DNA of 64,000 nucleotides, taken from Chloroflexota bacterium (lineage in GTDB: Bacteria; Chloroflexota; Anaerolineae; UBA4142). Positions 1 through 7,916 of the stretch are shown piece by piece. The notes under the pieces were generated by a model. The model made no database searches. It was not told the DNA's origin and saw only the letters and a program-made list of their open reading frames with translations. Location: the NCBI GenBank assembly GCA_016215025.1, contig JACRMI010000066.1, positions 1 to 64,000 on the forward strand, read 5' to 3'. The translations under genes and the position numbers were made by a program. The stretch's first letter is position 1, and the number at the start of each line of letters is the position of its first letter.

Positions 1-269
1 GAAATCGCAGAGCCGGTTCGCCCGTTACGTTCTGAGTTTCGTCGCTCGCATCGACGCCGCAAAGTGTGTACGATGTCTCTGGACTCCGCGAAGTTAACGA
101 AATCAAAAAATTGAGTACGATGTCATTGGACATGACAGATAGCAAAAACAGAACACGTATCTGCCATTTGCCTTTCACTATCTGCCATAAGCGATCTGCT
201 ATCTGCGAGTTAGCAGGCGATTGCCAAGACTGCCAGTCTTGCATCGTCTTTTTCATTTTAAAATAGTAC
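1..269. other. Left-edge stretch without a supported gene
   Basis: Two plus frames are open from base 1 to about 104-111, so the C-terminal tail of a gene lying further left is possible, but neither short tail has recognisable character. Between about 140 and 215 the word ATCTGC recurs several times (atctgccatt, atctgccata, atctgctatc), which looks like the word-type repeats found between genes elsewhere in this window. Nothing else is seen. Confidence 0.4.
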
Positions 270-299
270 TTGACAAACGAAAAATTTGGTGTATATTAT
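270..299 (+). promoter_or_regulatory. groES-groEL sigma-70-type promoter
   Basis: TTGACA at 270-275 is followed by TATATT (292-297) or TATTAT (294-299), giving a 16- or 18-nt spacer. It lies just upstream of the CIRCE operator, so transcription would start at or inside the operator, the usual arrangement for HrcA-repressed chaperonin operons. Confidence 0.85.
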
Positions 300-304
300 G
301 CACG

Positions 305-331
305 CTAGCACTCTGGTGGAAAGAGTGCTAA
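305..331 (+). promoter_or_regulatory. CIRCE operator (HrcA binding site)
   Basis: The inverted repeat CTAGCACTC-N9-GAGTGCTAA differs from the consensus TTAGCACTC-N9-GAGTGCTAA at one base of the left arm. It lies between the promoter and the groES ribosome binding site. HrcA repression relieved on heat shock is established for this element; no hrcA gene lies in the window. Confidence 0.95.
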
Positions 332-367
332 TTGATTCCAAACTTATTCCAGCAAGGAGGATTTCGT

Positions 368-676
368 ATGGCTGACAAGAAGCTCAATCTGCGCCCTCTT
401 GCGGATCGTGTGATCGTGGAACCGCTTGAGCAGGAAGAGAAAACTGCGAGTGGTTTACTGCTTCCCGAAACCGCAAAAGAGAAACCGCAAGAAGGTATGA
501 TTGTTGCAATTGGTCCCGGTCGATGGGATGAAGAAGGCAAGAAACGTGTTGAGATGGAAGTCGCGTTAGGCGACAAAGTCGTCTTCGCCAAGTACTCTGG
601 CTCTGAAATCAAAATCGGCGACAAAAAGTATTTGATCTTGGGCGAGAAAGACATTCTCGCCGTCGTCGTCAAGTAA
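368..676 (+). CDS. groES: Co-chaperonin GroES
   Basis: This encodes the 10-kDa lid of the GroEL chaperonin, acting in the cytoplasm. The 102-residue product has the family hallmarks [19 protein letters not shown] at the N-terminus, the mobile-loop segment [18 protein letters not shown] and the late [17 protein letters not shown] stretch. The ATG at 368 is chosen because AAGGAGG lies 7 bases upstream (354-360) and the product then has standard length; the frame is open further upstream but that part would overlap CIRCE. It is the first gene of a two-gene operon; groEL follows after 29 bases. Confidence 0.97.
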   Translation: MADKKLNLRPLADRVIVEPLEQEEKTASGLLLPETAKEKPQEGMIVAIGPGRWDEEGKKRVEMEVALGDKVVFAKYSGSEIKIGDKKYLILGEKDILAVVVK

Positions 677-705
677 TTCGTCAATTCGTTTAGGAGGAAT
701 AAACT

Positions 706-2346
706 ATGCCTGCAAAGCAACTGGCGTTCTCGGAAGAGGCACGCCGCCATTTGAAAATTGGCGTCGACGCGATGGCGAATGCTGTCAAGACGACGCTCGG
801 ACCCAAGGGTCGCAATGTCGCGCTCGATAAAAAATTCGGCGCGCCGACGATCACGCACGATGGTGTTACTGTTGCGAAAGAAATTGAGCTGGAAAATCCG
901 TACGAAAACATGGGCGCGCAGCTTTTGAAAGAAGCCGCGACCAAGACCAACGACGTCGCCGGTGATGGTACCACCACCGCGACTGTTCTCGCGCAGACGA
1001 TTGTCAACGAAGGTTTGAAAAACGTCGCCGCGGGTGCAAACCCAATGCTGTTGAAGCGCGGTATTGAAAAGGGCACCGCCGTGCTCGTCGAAGCGATCAA
1101 AAAGAGCGCGACTCCTGTCAAGGGCAAAGAAGAAATCGCCAATGTCGCCGCCATCTCCGCCGCCGATCCTGAAATCGGCAAGTTGCTCGCGGATGTGATG
1201 GACAAGGTCGGCAAAGACGGCGTCATCACCGTCGAAGAGAGTAAGACCGGTCTCGCTTTTGAAACCGAATATGTCGAAGGTATGCAGATCGACCGCGGCT
1301 ACATCTCGCCTTATTTCGTCACGAACCCAGAACGCATGGAAGCCGTTCTCGAAAACGTCTATATCCTGATTACGGATAAAAAGATTTCGGCGCATACCGA
1401 TATTGTGCCCTTGCTGGAAAAATTGGTTCAAATGGGCAAGCGCGAACTCATCATCGTCGCCGAAGATGTGGACGGCGAAGCGTTGGCCACCCTCGTCTTG
1501 AACAAACTGCGCGGTATGTTGAACGTGATCGCGATCAAAGCGCCGGGCTTTGGCGATCGCCGCAAAGATATGTTGCGCGACATGGCGATTCTCACCGGCG
1601 GCAACGTTATCACCGAAGAAATGGGCCGCAAACTCGAAACCGCCCAGATCAGCGATTTGGGTACTGCCCGCAAAGTTATTGCGACCAAAGACGACACGAC
1701 CTTCATCGAAGGTGCTGGCTCGGACAAGGACATCAAAGGTCGCATCAACGAAATCAAGGCGCAGATCGACAAGACGACGTCCGATTACGACCGCGAGAAA
1801 TTGCAAGAACGACTCGCCAAGCTCGCCGGTGGCGTTGCGGTGATCCGTGTCGGTGCAGCGACTGAAACCGAATTGAAAGAGAAGAAGCACCGCGTCGAAG
1901 ATGCGTTGAGCGCAACCCGCGCCGCCGTCGAAGAAGGGATCGTTCCGGGTGGTGGCGTTGCGTTGATTAACGTCATCTCCGCGTTGGACAGCATTCACGA
2001 AACCGGCGACGTGGCAACCGGCGTTGCCATCTTGCGCCGCGCGCTCGAAGAACCGCTTCGCCAACTCGCCGAAAACGCGGGTCACGATGGCGCAGTGGTT
2101 ATCCAAGATGTGCGTCGGATGCAGAAGGAAAAAGGCAGCAACCACTATGGCTTTGATGTGCTCGCCGAAGATTACGTGGACTTGGTTGCCAACGGCATCA
2201 TCGACCCAGCGAAGGTAACGCGCAGTGGTGTGGAAAACGCCGCGTCTATCGCTGCGATGATTCTCACGACCGAAGCGTTGGTGACAGACATGCCAGAGAA
2301 AGACAAACCGGCACCGGCTATGCCCCCCGGCGGCATGGATTACTAA
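706..2346 (+). CDS. groEL: Chaperonin GroEL
   Basis: This encodes the 60-kDa ATP-driven protein-folding chamber. The product is 546 residues, the usual length. Visible marks are [10 protein letters not shown] near residue 29, the nucleotide-binding GDGTTTATV at 86-94, the EEGIVPGGG segment in the second equatorial part, and the flexible Gly/Met-containing tail ending GGMDY. An AGGAGGAAT ribosome site lies just before the ATG. It is co-transcribed with groES under CIRCE control and followed by a strong hairpin. A very long antisense frame across it is only a codon-usage shadow. Confidence 0.98.
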   Translation: MPAKQLAFSEEARRHLKIGVDAMANAVKTTLGPKGRNVALDKKFGAPTITHDGVTVAKEIELENPYENMGAQLLKEAATKTNDVAGDGTTTATVLAQTIVNEGLKNVAAGANPMLLKRGIEKGTAVLVEAIKKSATPVKGKEEIANVAAISAADPEIGKLLADVMDKVGKDGVITVEESKTGLAFETEYVEGMQIDRGYISPYFVTNPERMEAVLENVYILITDKKISAHTDIVPLLEKLVQMGKRELIIVAEDVDGEALATLVLNKLRGMLNVIAIKAPGFGDRRKDMLRDMAILTGGNVITEEMGRKLETAQISDLGTARKVIATKDDTTFIEGAGSDKDIKGRINEIKAQIDKTTSDYDREKLQERLAKLAGGVAVIRVGAATETELKEKKHRVEDALSATRAAVEEGIVPGGGVALINVISALDSIHETGDVATGVAILRRALEEPLRQLAENAGHDGAVVIQDVRRMQKEKGSNHYGFDVLAEDYVDLVANGIIDPAKVTRSGVENAASIAAMILTTEALVTDMPEKDKPAPAMPPGGMDY

Positions 2347-2348
2347 AC

Positions 2349-2369
2349 CAGTAGGCAGTGAGCAGTTAA
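2349..2369 (+). repeat. Three-unit CAGTnnn word array
   Basis: CAGTAGG, CAGTGAG and CAGTTAA follow each other without gaps, a 4-nt fixed word plus 3 variable bases at an exact 7-nt period. It starts immediately after the groEL stop codon. No inverse-complement partner array is seen close by. It matches the style of other phased arrays in this window. Confidence 0.6.
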
Positions 2370-2387
2370 CACGCGAAGCGAACAGAA

Positions 2388-2423
2388 AACCTTGCGAAGG
2401 TCTATGACCCTCGCAAGGTTTTT
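2388..2423 (+). terminator. groESL terminator hairpin
   Basis: AACCTTGCGA (2388-2397) pairs with TCGCAAGGTT (2411-2420) and is followed by TTT; a typical intrinsic terminator downstream of groEL. The same stem could serve the minus strand gene that ends at 2456. Confidence 0.85.
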
Positions 2424-2455
2424 CATTTAAAAGGGTCCATCTCATTCAAACCAGT

Positions 2456-3736
2456 TTAAGGTGCAGGATATGAACGAGAAGCCGGACGGCTAGGTGTTAC
2501 TGTTGAAGGTCGAGGTAGCGGTGTTTTCCAAACTGGTGAAGGTTGTGGATTCAAAAGTTCTGGCAATAGCGTGGGACCTGGCGTACTCAACGGAAAATGG
2601 TTTGATGATGGCTTGAGCTGAAGTCGAGTCACGAAAAGCTGTTCCTTTTGGTTAATCCACGCCAAGTGTAGGGCACTCCCAACGAATTGTTTAACATTAT
2701 CGTTGATTGGAATATCTTGATATTCCCCATTTCGCATGTTAATAGCAGAAAGAATTAAGGGAGGTAAGGTGTTACGCCAATCAGAATACAAAAGGATATC
2801 GGAACCTGCTAATCCTCGCGCGCGAATTCCCTTCACATCTACAAGCACTTGAGCTTGTTGAAAGGGTTCAATATTTAGAACAACGACTTCACCAAGTTGA
2901 CCCTTAGCATAAGCCACTGTGCGACCGTTAGCGCCTACCACATAGGTATCTGCAGGCGAGACGGAGACCGTACTGATAACTCGATATTCTTCCGATTCGA
3001 GGTCAACAACTTCAATTGCAGGGTCGTATGCTTTGACACCACCATCCCAGGTTCCTTGAAATACAGCCAAGTCAGAAGTTATTGCGCGGACAGCGGCAGT
3101 ACGGTTAAGAAAGCCGGCACTTTTTATTTCGTCAGTTGCAAAACTGATTGTCATCAATTGGGTGCTGCAACCAGTATAGATTTTCTCCAGATAAGCGAGA
3201 TTTTTCTTGCAAGCGTCGGGAAAAGCTTCTAACCACAAGGCAATCTGGCCATTCGTCTTGGATGCGGAGAGATTGTCTCTCAAAAGTTTTTCTTGTCCAG
3301 TGTTGAGATCAAGTAGATAGAAAGACCATTTCAGCGGATCAAGTTTGTAGCGCAAGATGTAGAGATTGTCTCCATCTAACCATGCGGCTGCGCCTTGAGG
3401 ATTGGGGACTGGGTGTTTCACGCCGCGAATCAAATCGTAAACATGAACACTATATTGTTTGGAATCGAACTGTGTCCAAGCCAGCCAATGCTCGTTAATA
3501 GTGAGGTCTGACAAATAGTCTTCGGTTTCAATGAAAGTAAAAGGAACTGAAGTTGCAGTTGGTGGCGTTGTCCCTGGAGACGTTGGCGTGTCAACGCATG
3601 CACAGAGGAGAATGCTCAAAAGGATTCCAACAAGTGTGGTTCTGGCGTACCCGTGCGCGGGAAAGGCGCTTGCTCCTATTACGACGTACCGGACGCGATG
3701 GGCGTTTAATGATCGCAAAAGGCTCTCGGTGTCCAT
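2456..3736 (-). CDS. Lipoprotein fused in frame to a nucleotidyltransferase stub
   Basis: The 426-residue frame has two unlike parts. Residues 1-34 (MDTESLLRSL...FPAHGYARTT) look like the start of a small nucleotidyltransferase of the MNT/AbiEii type, ending just where the catalytic GS/DxD part should begin. From residue 35 the sequence becomes a lipoprotein signal, LVGILLSILLCAC, followed by a Thr/Pro linker and about 350 residues rich in short strand-like segments, perhaps a beta-propeller (WLAWTQFDSKQYSVHVYDL; WSFYLLDLNTGQEKLL). The catalytic part is absent, so transferase activity is not expected. The lipoprotein half may be expressed from the stub's start or from an internal TTG. The function of the lipoprotein is not recognised. 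Ending P/S/T-rich tail: PSTVTPSRPAS. Confidence 0.6.
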   Translation of the reverse strand: MDTESLLRSLNAHRVRYVVIGASAFPAHGYARTTLVGILLSILLCACVDTPTSPGTTPPTATSVPFTFIETEDYLSDLTINEHWLAWTQFDSKQYSVHVYDLIRGVKHPVPNPQGAAAWLDGDNLYILRYKLDPLKWSFYLLDLNTGQEKLLRDNLSASKTNGQIALWLEAFPDACKKNLAYLEKIYTGCSTQLMTISFATDEIKSAGFLNRTAAVRAITSDLAVFQGTWDGGVKAYDPAIEVVDLESEEYRVISTVSVSPADTYVVGANGRTVAYAKGQLGEVVVLNIEPFQQAQVLVDVKGIRARGLAGSDILLYSDWRNTLPPLILSAINMRNGEYQDIPINDNVKQFVGSALHLAWINQKEQLFVTRLQLKPSSNHFPLSTPGPTLLPELLNPQPSPVWKTPLPRPSTVTPSRPASRSYPAP

Positions 3737-3878
3737 CTCGAATCAGCATCTCCTTGATTTCATTGGAACGCTGGATCATCTTGTCGAACAATTGTTGCGT
3801 GGTGTGCGCCCGAAGATATTTGAGATTGGCTTCAAATTCGTGTTGTTCATCATCAAGCGCGAGTTTCAAGATCGACAC
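3591..3878 (-). CDS. Small helical protein, truncated remnant upstream of the transferase stub
   Basis: It starts with GTG (3876-3878), which overlaps the TAG stop of the upstream gene by one base. Residues 1-60 (including QQLFDKMIQRSNEIKEMLIRDGHREPFAIIKRP) look like a genuine small helical protein of the kind encoded just before nucleotidyltransferase genes; the 3' end overlaps the transferase start in another frame. The last 15 or so residues lie beyond the junction at about 3634 and are read from lipoprotein DNA, so the natural C-terminus has probably been lost. No function can be assigned; toxin-antitoxin-like pairing with the transferase is only a guess. Confidence 0.45.
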   Translation of the reverse strand: MSILKLALDDEQHEFEANLKYLRAHTTQQLFDKMIQRSNEIKEMLIRDGHREPFAIIKRPSRPVRRNRSKRLSRARVRQNHTCWNPFEHSPLCMR

Positions 3879-4711
3879 TATGCTACCAACTCTTTCACCG
3901 CTCGGCGCGCCAGCACAACCGTCATCTCTTTTCGGTATTCGGCGCTGCCGCGAAAGTCACCAACAGGCGACAATCCTTCCGCGGCAACGCTCGCTGCTTT
4001 TTCGATTAGCACATCGTTCAGCGATTGAGCTTCCAGAATTTTTTCTGCCGCGCTTGTGCGCACCGCAGTTTCGCCGACACCACCCAGCGCTATTCGTACA
4101 TTATGAGCGACATTGTCATTCTGAGCGGAGCGAAGAATCTGTGTCGATGCCACCACACTCACAATTGGCTTGTTGCTCGGCGTACGGGCGACAGTATGCA
4201 ACGACGCATGTGGATTCGTAATTGGCAGTGTTACCTCTGTGACGAGTGCCATCATCAACAAATGCTCGCACATCGCAAGGAAATCGGCAAGCGAATGCGT
4301 CCGCGATTCCTTCCGGACAATGGTTACGTGGGCATCAAGCGCAAGCAAGGCGACCGCCAATACGCCATCGGGTTCGCTGATGAGTGTGCCTGCAACGCTC
4401 GCTTGATTCCGCAAAATGCTCGACGTGCTGCGATGCGCAGCTTGCGATACGACGCCGTTTGCCATCGCGCGCAAAATCGGCGACGCGACAAGTTCCACTA
4501 ACTTGGTCGTCGCGCCAATCGCAATCGCACCACTCGATTCGCGGATGTACGCCAAATCAAGCGCGGACAAATCGACTACAGCGGTCACATCGTCGGGTGA
4601 AGCGGCGTTGAGTGCGGTGCCGCCTGCAAGCGCAACGGTGCCAGGTCGTTGCAAAAGTTTCAGTGCCTCAGCAAGAGTAGTGGGCTTGTGGATTTCGCGG
4701 AGATTAAGCAT
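3878..4711 (-). CDS. FAD-binding subunit of a molybdenum hydroxylase (CoxM/XdhB-like), orphan
   Basis: The 277-residue product has the family's N-terminal half (LREIHKPTTLAEALKLLQRPGTVALAGGTALN), with the FAD-contacting AGGTAL motif near residue 30 and the second motif NQASVAGTLISEPDG near 100, then a C-terminal CO-dehydrogenase-flavoprotein-like domain (VRIALGGVGETAVRTSAAEKIL). Such subunits pass electrons between the 2Fe-2S subunit and NAD or quinone, but neither the large molybdopterin subunit nor the 2Fe-2S subunit is nearby. A copy of a dispersed 26-bp repeat is inserted in frame and is translated as QILRSAQNDN within the C-terminal domain. Orphan status and the insertion make its activity doubtful. 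Confidence 0.75.
   Translation of the reverse strand: MLNLREIHKPTTLAEALKLLQRPGTVALAGGTALNAASPDDVTAVVDLSALDLAYIRESSGAIAIGATTKLVELVASPILRAMANGVVSQAAHRSTSSILRNQASVAGTLISEPDGVLAVALLALDAHVTIVRKESRTHSLADFLAMCEHLLMMALVTEVTLPITNPHASLHTVARTPSNKPIVSVVASTQILRSAQNDNVAHNVRIALGGVGETAVRTSAAEKILEAQSLNDVLIEKAASVAAEGLSPVGDFRGSAEYRKEMTVVLARRAVKELVA
4115..4140. repeat. Dispersed GTCATTCTGAGCGGAGCGAAG repeat inside a gene
   Basis: A copy of the repeat beginning GTCATTCTGAGC and ending GAAGAATCT lies inside the CoxM-like gene. Related copies occur intergenically at about 37661-37828, 40498-40640, 45028-45065 and 46888-46988. This is the only copy inside a coding region. Confidence 0.8.
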
Positions 4712-4824
4712 AGATTCCTTGTCAATCTCTAATACAAGTTGAATGAAATTTTCATTGACACCAAGTGATTACGTGATAGAATTCACAATAAGAGATGGTC
4801 ATGACGGCATCTTGGAGGTGCTTG

Positions 4825-4914
4825 ATGGATGAGACAACAGCTTTGTTTCTGTTGCTTGGATATGCACTTGGTCTATTGACTGCAATGGCAATGCTTGCGC
4901 CCAAACGATCATAA
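4825..4914 (+). CDS. 29-residue single-pass membrane protein
   Basis: The peptide MDETTALFLLLGYALGLLTA... continues MAMLAPKRS and stops with TAA. It is an acidic N-tail, one hydrophobic helix of about 20 residues and a basic C-tail, fitting a type of tiny membrane protein with its C-terminus in the cytoplasm. A good GGAGGT ribosome site lies at 4814-4819 and a strong hairpin terminator begins at the stop codon, which together support expression. No homology can be named. It is monocistronic between divergent and convergent minus-strand genes. Confidence 0.6.
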   Translation: MDETTALFLLLGYALGLLTAMAMLAPKRS

Positions 4915-4955
4915 GAGGAGCGAACGCGTTATTCGTTCGTCTCCTCTTTTGTTTT
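4913..4955. terminator. Bidirectional terminator between small membrane gene and oxidoreductase
   Basis: AAGAGGAG-CGAACG (4913-4926) pairs with CGTTCG-T-CTCCTCTT (4934-4948), with one bulged T, followed by TTTGTTTT. The stop codon of the minus strand oxidoreductase lies in the loop, so the hairpin serves both convergent genes. Confidence 0.85.
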
Positions 4956-5951
4956 CTGGTTCTGTGCAAACGTGTCGATCATCAATTTCACGTCGTCGCC
5001 GAGCGGATACAGAATGGGGCAGGTGCAGCCGTTGCGATTGTATTCTTCGACTTTTTTCCGAACTTCCTCGGGCGTACCGCTTGCCGTAATGCGCTCGATC
5101 AATTCGTCGGGAACGAGTTGCATCGCTTGATGAATTTGTTCTTTGGTGGCGGGCCAACCCAGGATGCTCTGAATCTTTTTGATCGTTTCTTCCGGCGTGC
5201 CGCTGGCTTTGGCGATGTGCGGTTGCTGCGCGAGGTACTGCGTCAACAATTCCTTCGCGGCGTTCACGGCCTTTTTGTGGTCTTGATCGACTGAGCAGAC
5301 GACGAGTTGTGGTCGATCAATATCGTCGAGTTTGCGCCCAGCTTTTTTCGCGCCGATTTCCAAATGCTTTAACGCTTCGATGTTGTATTCGGGCGGAACG
5401 CAATAATTCAGCACGACGCCATCCGCAATTTCGCCTGCGAGCTCCATCATCGCGTCGCCCGTTGCCCCGATCATAATCGGCACGTTGCGCGGCTCACGGC
5501 GACCATGCACCACATCGAGTTCAATGCCATCGACGTGATGAAATTCTCCATGAAACGTCACGCGCTCCATCGCGAGCAATTTCTTCATCACCTCGATGGT
5601 TTCGCGCATCGCCTTCAACGGTTTCTTGCGTTCGATCCCCACATTCTTGGCTAGCGGGTCCCACCACGCGCCAATGCCGCAAATGATTCGATTCGGCGCA
5701 AGGTCGTCGAGCGTGAGGAATGTTGCGGCGAGCAATCCAATGTTGCGCGTCCAGTTGTTGATGACGCCGCTGCCTACCTTGATTTTCGAGGTGACCGCTG
5801 CGAATGCCGCCATCGGCACAATCGCATCGCGCACCAAACGCGACTCCGCTTGCCAGACCGCTTCAAATCCGCGTTGCTCGGCGTATTTTGCGTACTCCAT
5901 GCCTTCTCGTAATTCGTGCTTGTCTTGCAAGTACAATGCTACACGCGCCAT
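4929..5951 (-). CDS. LLM-class flavin/F420-dependent oxidoreductase
   Basis: A 340-residue TIM-barrel protein of the bacterial-luciferase-like family, closest in style to 5,10-methylenetetrahydromethanopterin reductase (Mer) and F420-dependent dehydrogenases. Supporting segments are [29 protein letters not shown], the [14 protein letters not shown] stretch and [34 protein letters not shown]. These enzymes transfer hydride between F420H2 or FMN and a substrate. The start is fixed by AGAGGTGAG 3 bases before the ATG. It stands alone between the four-helix-bundle cassette and a terminator; substrate is unknown. Confidence 0.85.
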   Translation of the reverse strand: MARVALYLQDKHELREGMEYAKYAEQRGFEAVWQAESRLVRDAIVPMAAFAAVTSKIKVGSGVINNWTRNIGLLAATFLTLDDLAPNRIICGIGAWWDPLAKNVGIERKKPLKAMRETIEVMKKLLAMERVTFHGEFHHVDGIELDVVHGRREPRNVPIMIGATGDAMMELAGEIADGVVLNYCVPPEYNIEALKHLEIGAKKAGRKLDDIDRPQLVVCSVDQDHKKAVNAAKELLTQYLAQQPHIAKASGTPEETIKKIQSILGWPATKEQIHQAMQLVPDELIERITASGTPEEVRKKVEEYNRNGCTCPILYPLGDDVKLMIDTFAQNQKTKEETNE

Positions 5952-5985
5952 TACTCACCTCTTTGGGATTCAGTAGAACCTGCAA

Positions 5986-6515
5986 CGTGTTGCGTGTTGC
6001 GTGTTCCGTTTGTTAGTCGTTTAAGGAAATGGTAATTCACCGAATAGAAATTGATCATCGATAAGATAATCTTCTTGCTCTTCTTTGAGTTTGTAGCCAC
6101 GTTCGGATGGAATGATCGTCAGTAAGAGCCGAGCGATTTTTGTCATCAGTTGGATTCGATGATTTGTTATGTTTTCACCCAGTACATGTCGTCCATCACG
6201 ATACCAGCCACGCGCTTCGCGTGCAGAGCCAAGAGAATATTCATAGAACCGTGCTTGATCTTTGCCAGAGCGATGACTGTATCCTTCGGAAATATTCGCT
6301 TTGATGGAGCCAACGGCACGATACAACTGATCGGACAAAGCAATGGTTCTTGGATCTTTCATCAATTTGGTTACATCGGGCCATGACAAGTCGCTTGCGA
6401 GGAAAGCTAGTCGATACACTTCCATGCACCAGAGCGGATCATCGGTAAACTCGCGCGGGACAGTTTTCAACCATTCATCGAACGTCATCTATGCCTCCAC
6501 GCAACACGCAACACG
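5986..6515. mobile_element. Candidate cassette: phased 7-nt inverted repeats around a four-helix-bundle gene
   Basis: The 18-bp sequence CGTGTTGCGTGTTGCGTG (5986-6003) reappears as its perfect reverse complement at 6498-6515. Each arm is an array with a fixed 4-mer and three variable bases: CGTGttg CGTGttg CGTGttc on the left, and tcCACG caaCACG caaCACG on the right. The only gene between them is the four-helix-bundle gene at 6021-6488, whose ribosome binding site abuts the right arm. The cassette fills the whole gap between the oxidoreductase start (5951) and the asnS stop (6525). No target duplication is obvious. Calling it mobile is inference. Confidence 0.4.
6021..6488 (-). CDS. Four-helix-bundle protein (IVS/S23-like family)
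   Basis: The 155-residue product carries the family pattern LWCMEVYRLAFLASDLSW, then QLYRAVGSIKANISEGYSHRS, then FYEYSLGSAREARGWYRDGRHV, typical of the bacterial four-helix-bundle proteins first known from 23S rRNA intervening sequences and related to the Avd accessory proteins of diversity-generating retroelements. The role of these proteins is not established; nucleic-acid binding has been suggested for relatives. A GGAGG site 7 bases before the ATG directly continues the right repeat arm. The gene is enclosed by phased inverted repeats and is otherwise unrelated to its neighbours. Confidence 0.85.
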   Translation of the reverse strand: MTFDEWLKTVPREFTDDPLWCMEVYRLAFLASDLSWPDVTKLMKDPRTIALSDQLYRAVGSIKANISEGYSHRSGKDQARFYEYSLGSAREARGWYRDGRHVLGENITNHRIQLMTKIARLLLTIIPSERGYKLKEEQEDYLIDDQFLFGELPFP

Positions 6516-6524
6516 CATCATGAT

Positions 6525-7823
6525 TTACGGATAAATCTTCTCCAACATTCTCGGATACGGAATTGTTTCGCGCACGTGATCGAGCTTGCAAATCCACGCG
6601 ACCGTGCGTTCGATGCCGAGTCCAAATCCGCTGTGCGGGACTGTGCCATATCGACGTAGATCAAGATACCACTCGTACGCTTCTTTCGGCAGTTTGTGTT
6701 TGGCGATTTGTTTTTCGAGATAGTCGAGGTCGGCCGAGCGTTCGCCGCCGCCGATGATTTCGCCGTAACCTTCGGGCGCGAGCAGGTCTGCGCCAAGTAC
6801 GACTTTGGGATCGTTTGGATCGGGAGCCATGTAGAACGCTTTGATCTCGGCCGGATAGCGATGGACGAATACCGGCTTGTCGAATTGTTCGCTGATGACG
6901 GTCTCGTGCGGCGCGCCAAAATCTTCGCCCCAGGGAAAATCGGGAAATCCATTCTTGTGGAGGATTTCGACTGCTTCGGTGTACGAAATCTTGGGGAAGG
7001 GCGGCGTCACTTTTTCGAGCTTGGTCAAGTCGCGTTCCAAAACCTTTAGCTCTTCGGCGCGTTCCTTCAAAACGGTCTGCACGATGTACGACACAAATTC
7101 TTCGCCGACGCGCATGTAATCGTCGAGCGTGCCGTACGCCCATTCCGGTTCCACCATCCAAAACTCGGTGAGGTGGCGGCGCGTTTTCGATTTCTCGGCG
7201 CGGAACGTTGGCCCAAAGCAATACACTTTGCCGAAGGCTGCGGCATTCGCTTCGTTGTAGAGTTGTCCGCTTTGCGTAAGATACGCCGGTACGCCAAAGT
7301 AATCGGTCTCGAAGAGCGTCGTCGTGCCTTCGACGGCAGCCGGCGTGAGGACGGGCGTATCGACCAAGAGGAAGCCGTTGTTATCGAACCAATCGCGAAT
7401 CGCTTTGATGATGCGCGCACGAATTCGTAGAATTGCGTGCTGGCGTGGCGAACGCAGCCAGAGATGTCGATTCGCCATGAGGAATTCTACGCCGTGATCC
7501 TTGGGCGTGATCGGATAATCATTGGCGAATTGAACGACTTGCAAATCCTTGACCGATAATTCATATCCGCCTGGTGCACGCGGTTCGGCACGAGGAACGC
7601 CGGTAACAATAATCGATGATTCTTGCATCAACTTTTTCGTTGCCTCGAAGGTTTCGGGCGACACTTCTTTTTGAAAGACGACCGCTTGGATAAATCCGGT
7701 GCCATCGCGAAAACGCAAAAATTGCAGCTTGCCTTTATCGGTCTTGTCGGCAAGCCACCCCTTCATGGTCACTTGTTCTCCGACGTGCGATGCAATGTCT
7801 TGGATGTAAACTTGGTCAGCCAT
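6525..7823 (-). CDS. asnS: Asparaginyl-tRNA synthetase
   Basis: The 432-residue class II synthetase charges tRNA-Asn. It begins with an OB-fold anticodon-binding domain ([29 protein letters not shown], about residues 10-40) and continues into the class II catalytic core, with motif 2 around [21 protein letters not shown] and motif 3 [13 protein letters not shown] near the C-terminus. The ATG at 7823 is chosen over an upstream in-frame one because it gives the usual family start [10 protein letters not shown] and lies about 55 bases after a good promoter. Confidence 0.96.
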   Translation of the reverse strand: MADQVYIQDIASHVGEQVTMKGWLADKTDKGKLQFLRFRDGTGFIQAVVFQKEVSPETFEATKKLMQESSIIVTGVPRAEPRAPGGYELSVKDLQVVQFANDYPITPKDHGVEFLMANRHLWLRSPRQHAILRIRARIIKAIRDWFDNNGFLLVDTPVLTPAAVEGTTTLFETDYFGVPAYLTQSGQLYNEANAAAFGKVYCFGPTFRAEKSKTRRHLTEFWMVEPEWAYGTLDDYMRVGEEFVSYIVQTVLKERAEELKVLERDLTKLEKVTPPFPKISYTEAVEILHKNGFPDFPWGEDFGAPHETVISEQFDKPVFVHRYPAEIKAFYMAPDPNDPKVVLGADLLAPEGYGEIIGGGERSADLDYLEKQIAKHKLPKEAYEWYLDLRRYGTVPHSGFGLGIERTVAWICKLDHVRETIPYPRMLEKIYP

Positions 7824-7878
7824 GATACCCCATTTCAATTTCAGATTTATGATGTATGGTTTCAGATTTGCTAGCTTT

Positions 7879-7906
7879 ATTATACTCGAATAACCGCTAG
7901 CCTCAA
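7879..7906 (-). promoter_or_regulatory. asnS promoter
   Basis: On the minus strand TTGAGG (7901-7906) and TATAAT (7879-7884) are separated by 16 bases. Two GCTAGC hexamers flank the core (7870-7875 and 7895-7900), which could be an operator but is short enough to be chance. Confidence 0.65.
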
Positions 7907-7916
7907 TCCGCAAATT

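Noticed and set aside
66..266. 66-codon frame at the left edge
   Set aside because: Contains repetitive ATCTGCC words and lies directly before the groES promoter; no family features.
328..2445. 705-codon minus-strand open frame across groEL
   Set aside because: It mirrors groES-groEL codon bias, has no ribosome site or family features, and the plus strand genes are certain.
3591..3736. Working toxin-antitoxin (nucleotidyltransferase/HEPN-type) pair
   Set aside because: The transferase stops before its catalytic residues and the partner is truncated.
3591..4711. CO or xanthine dehydrogenase operon
   Set aside because: Only the FAD subunit is present; large and 2Fe-2S subunits are missing.
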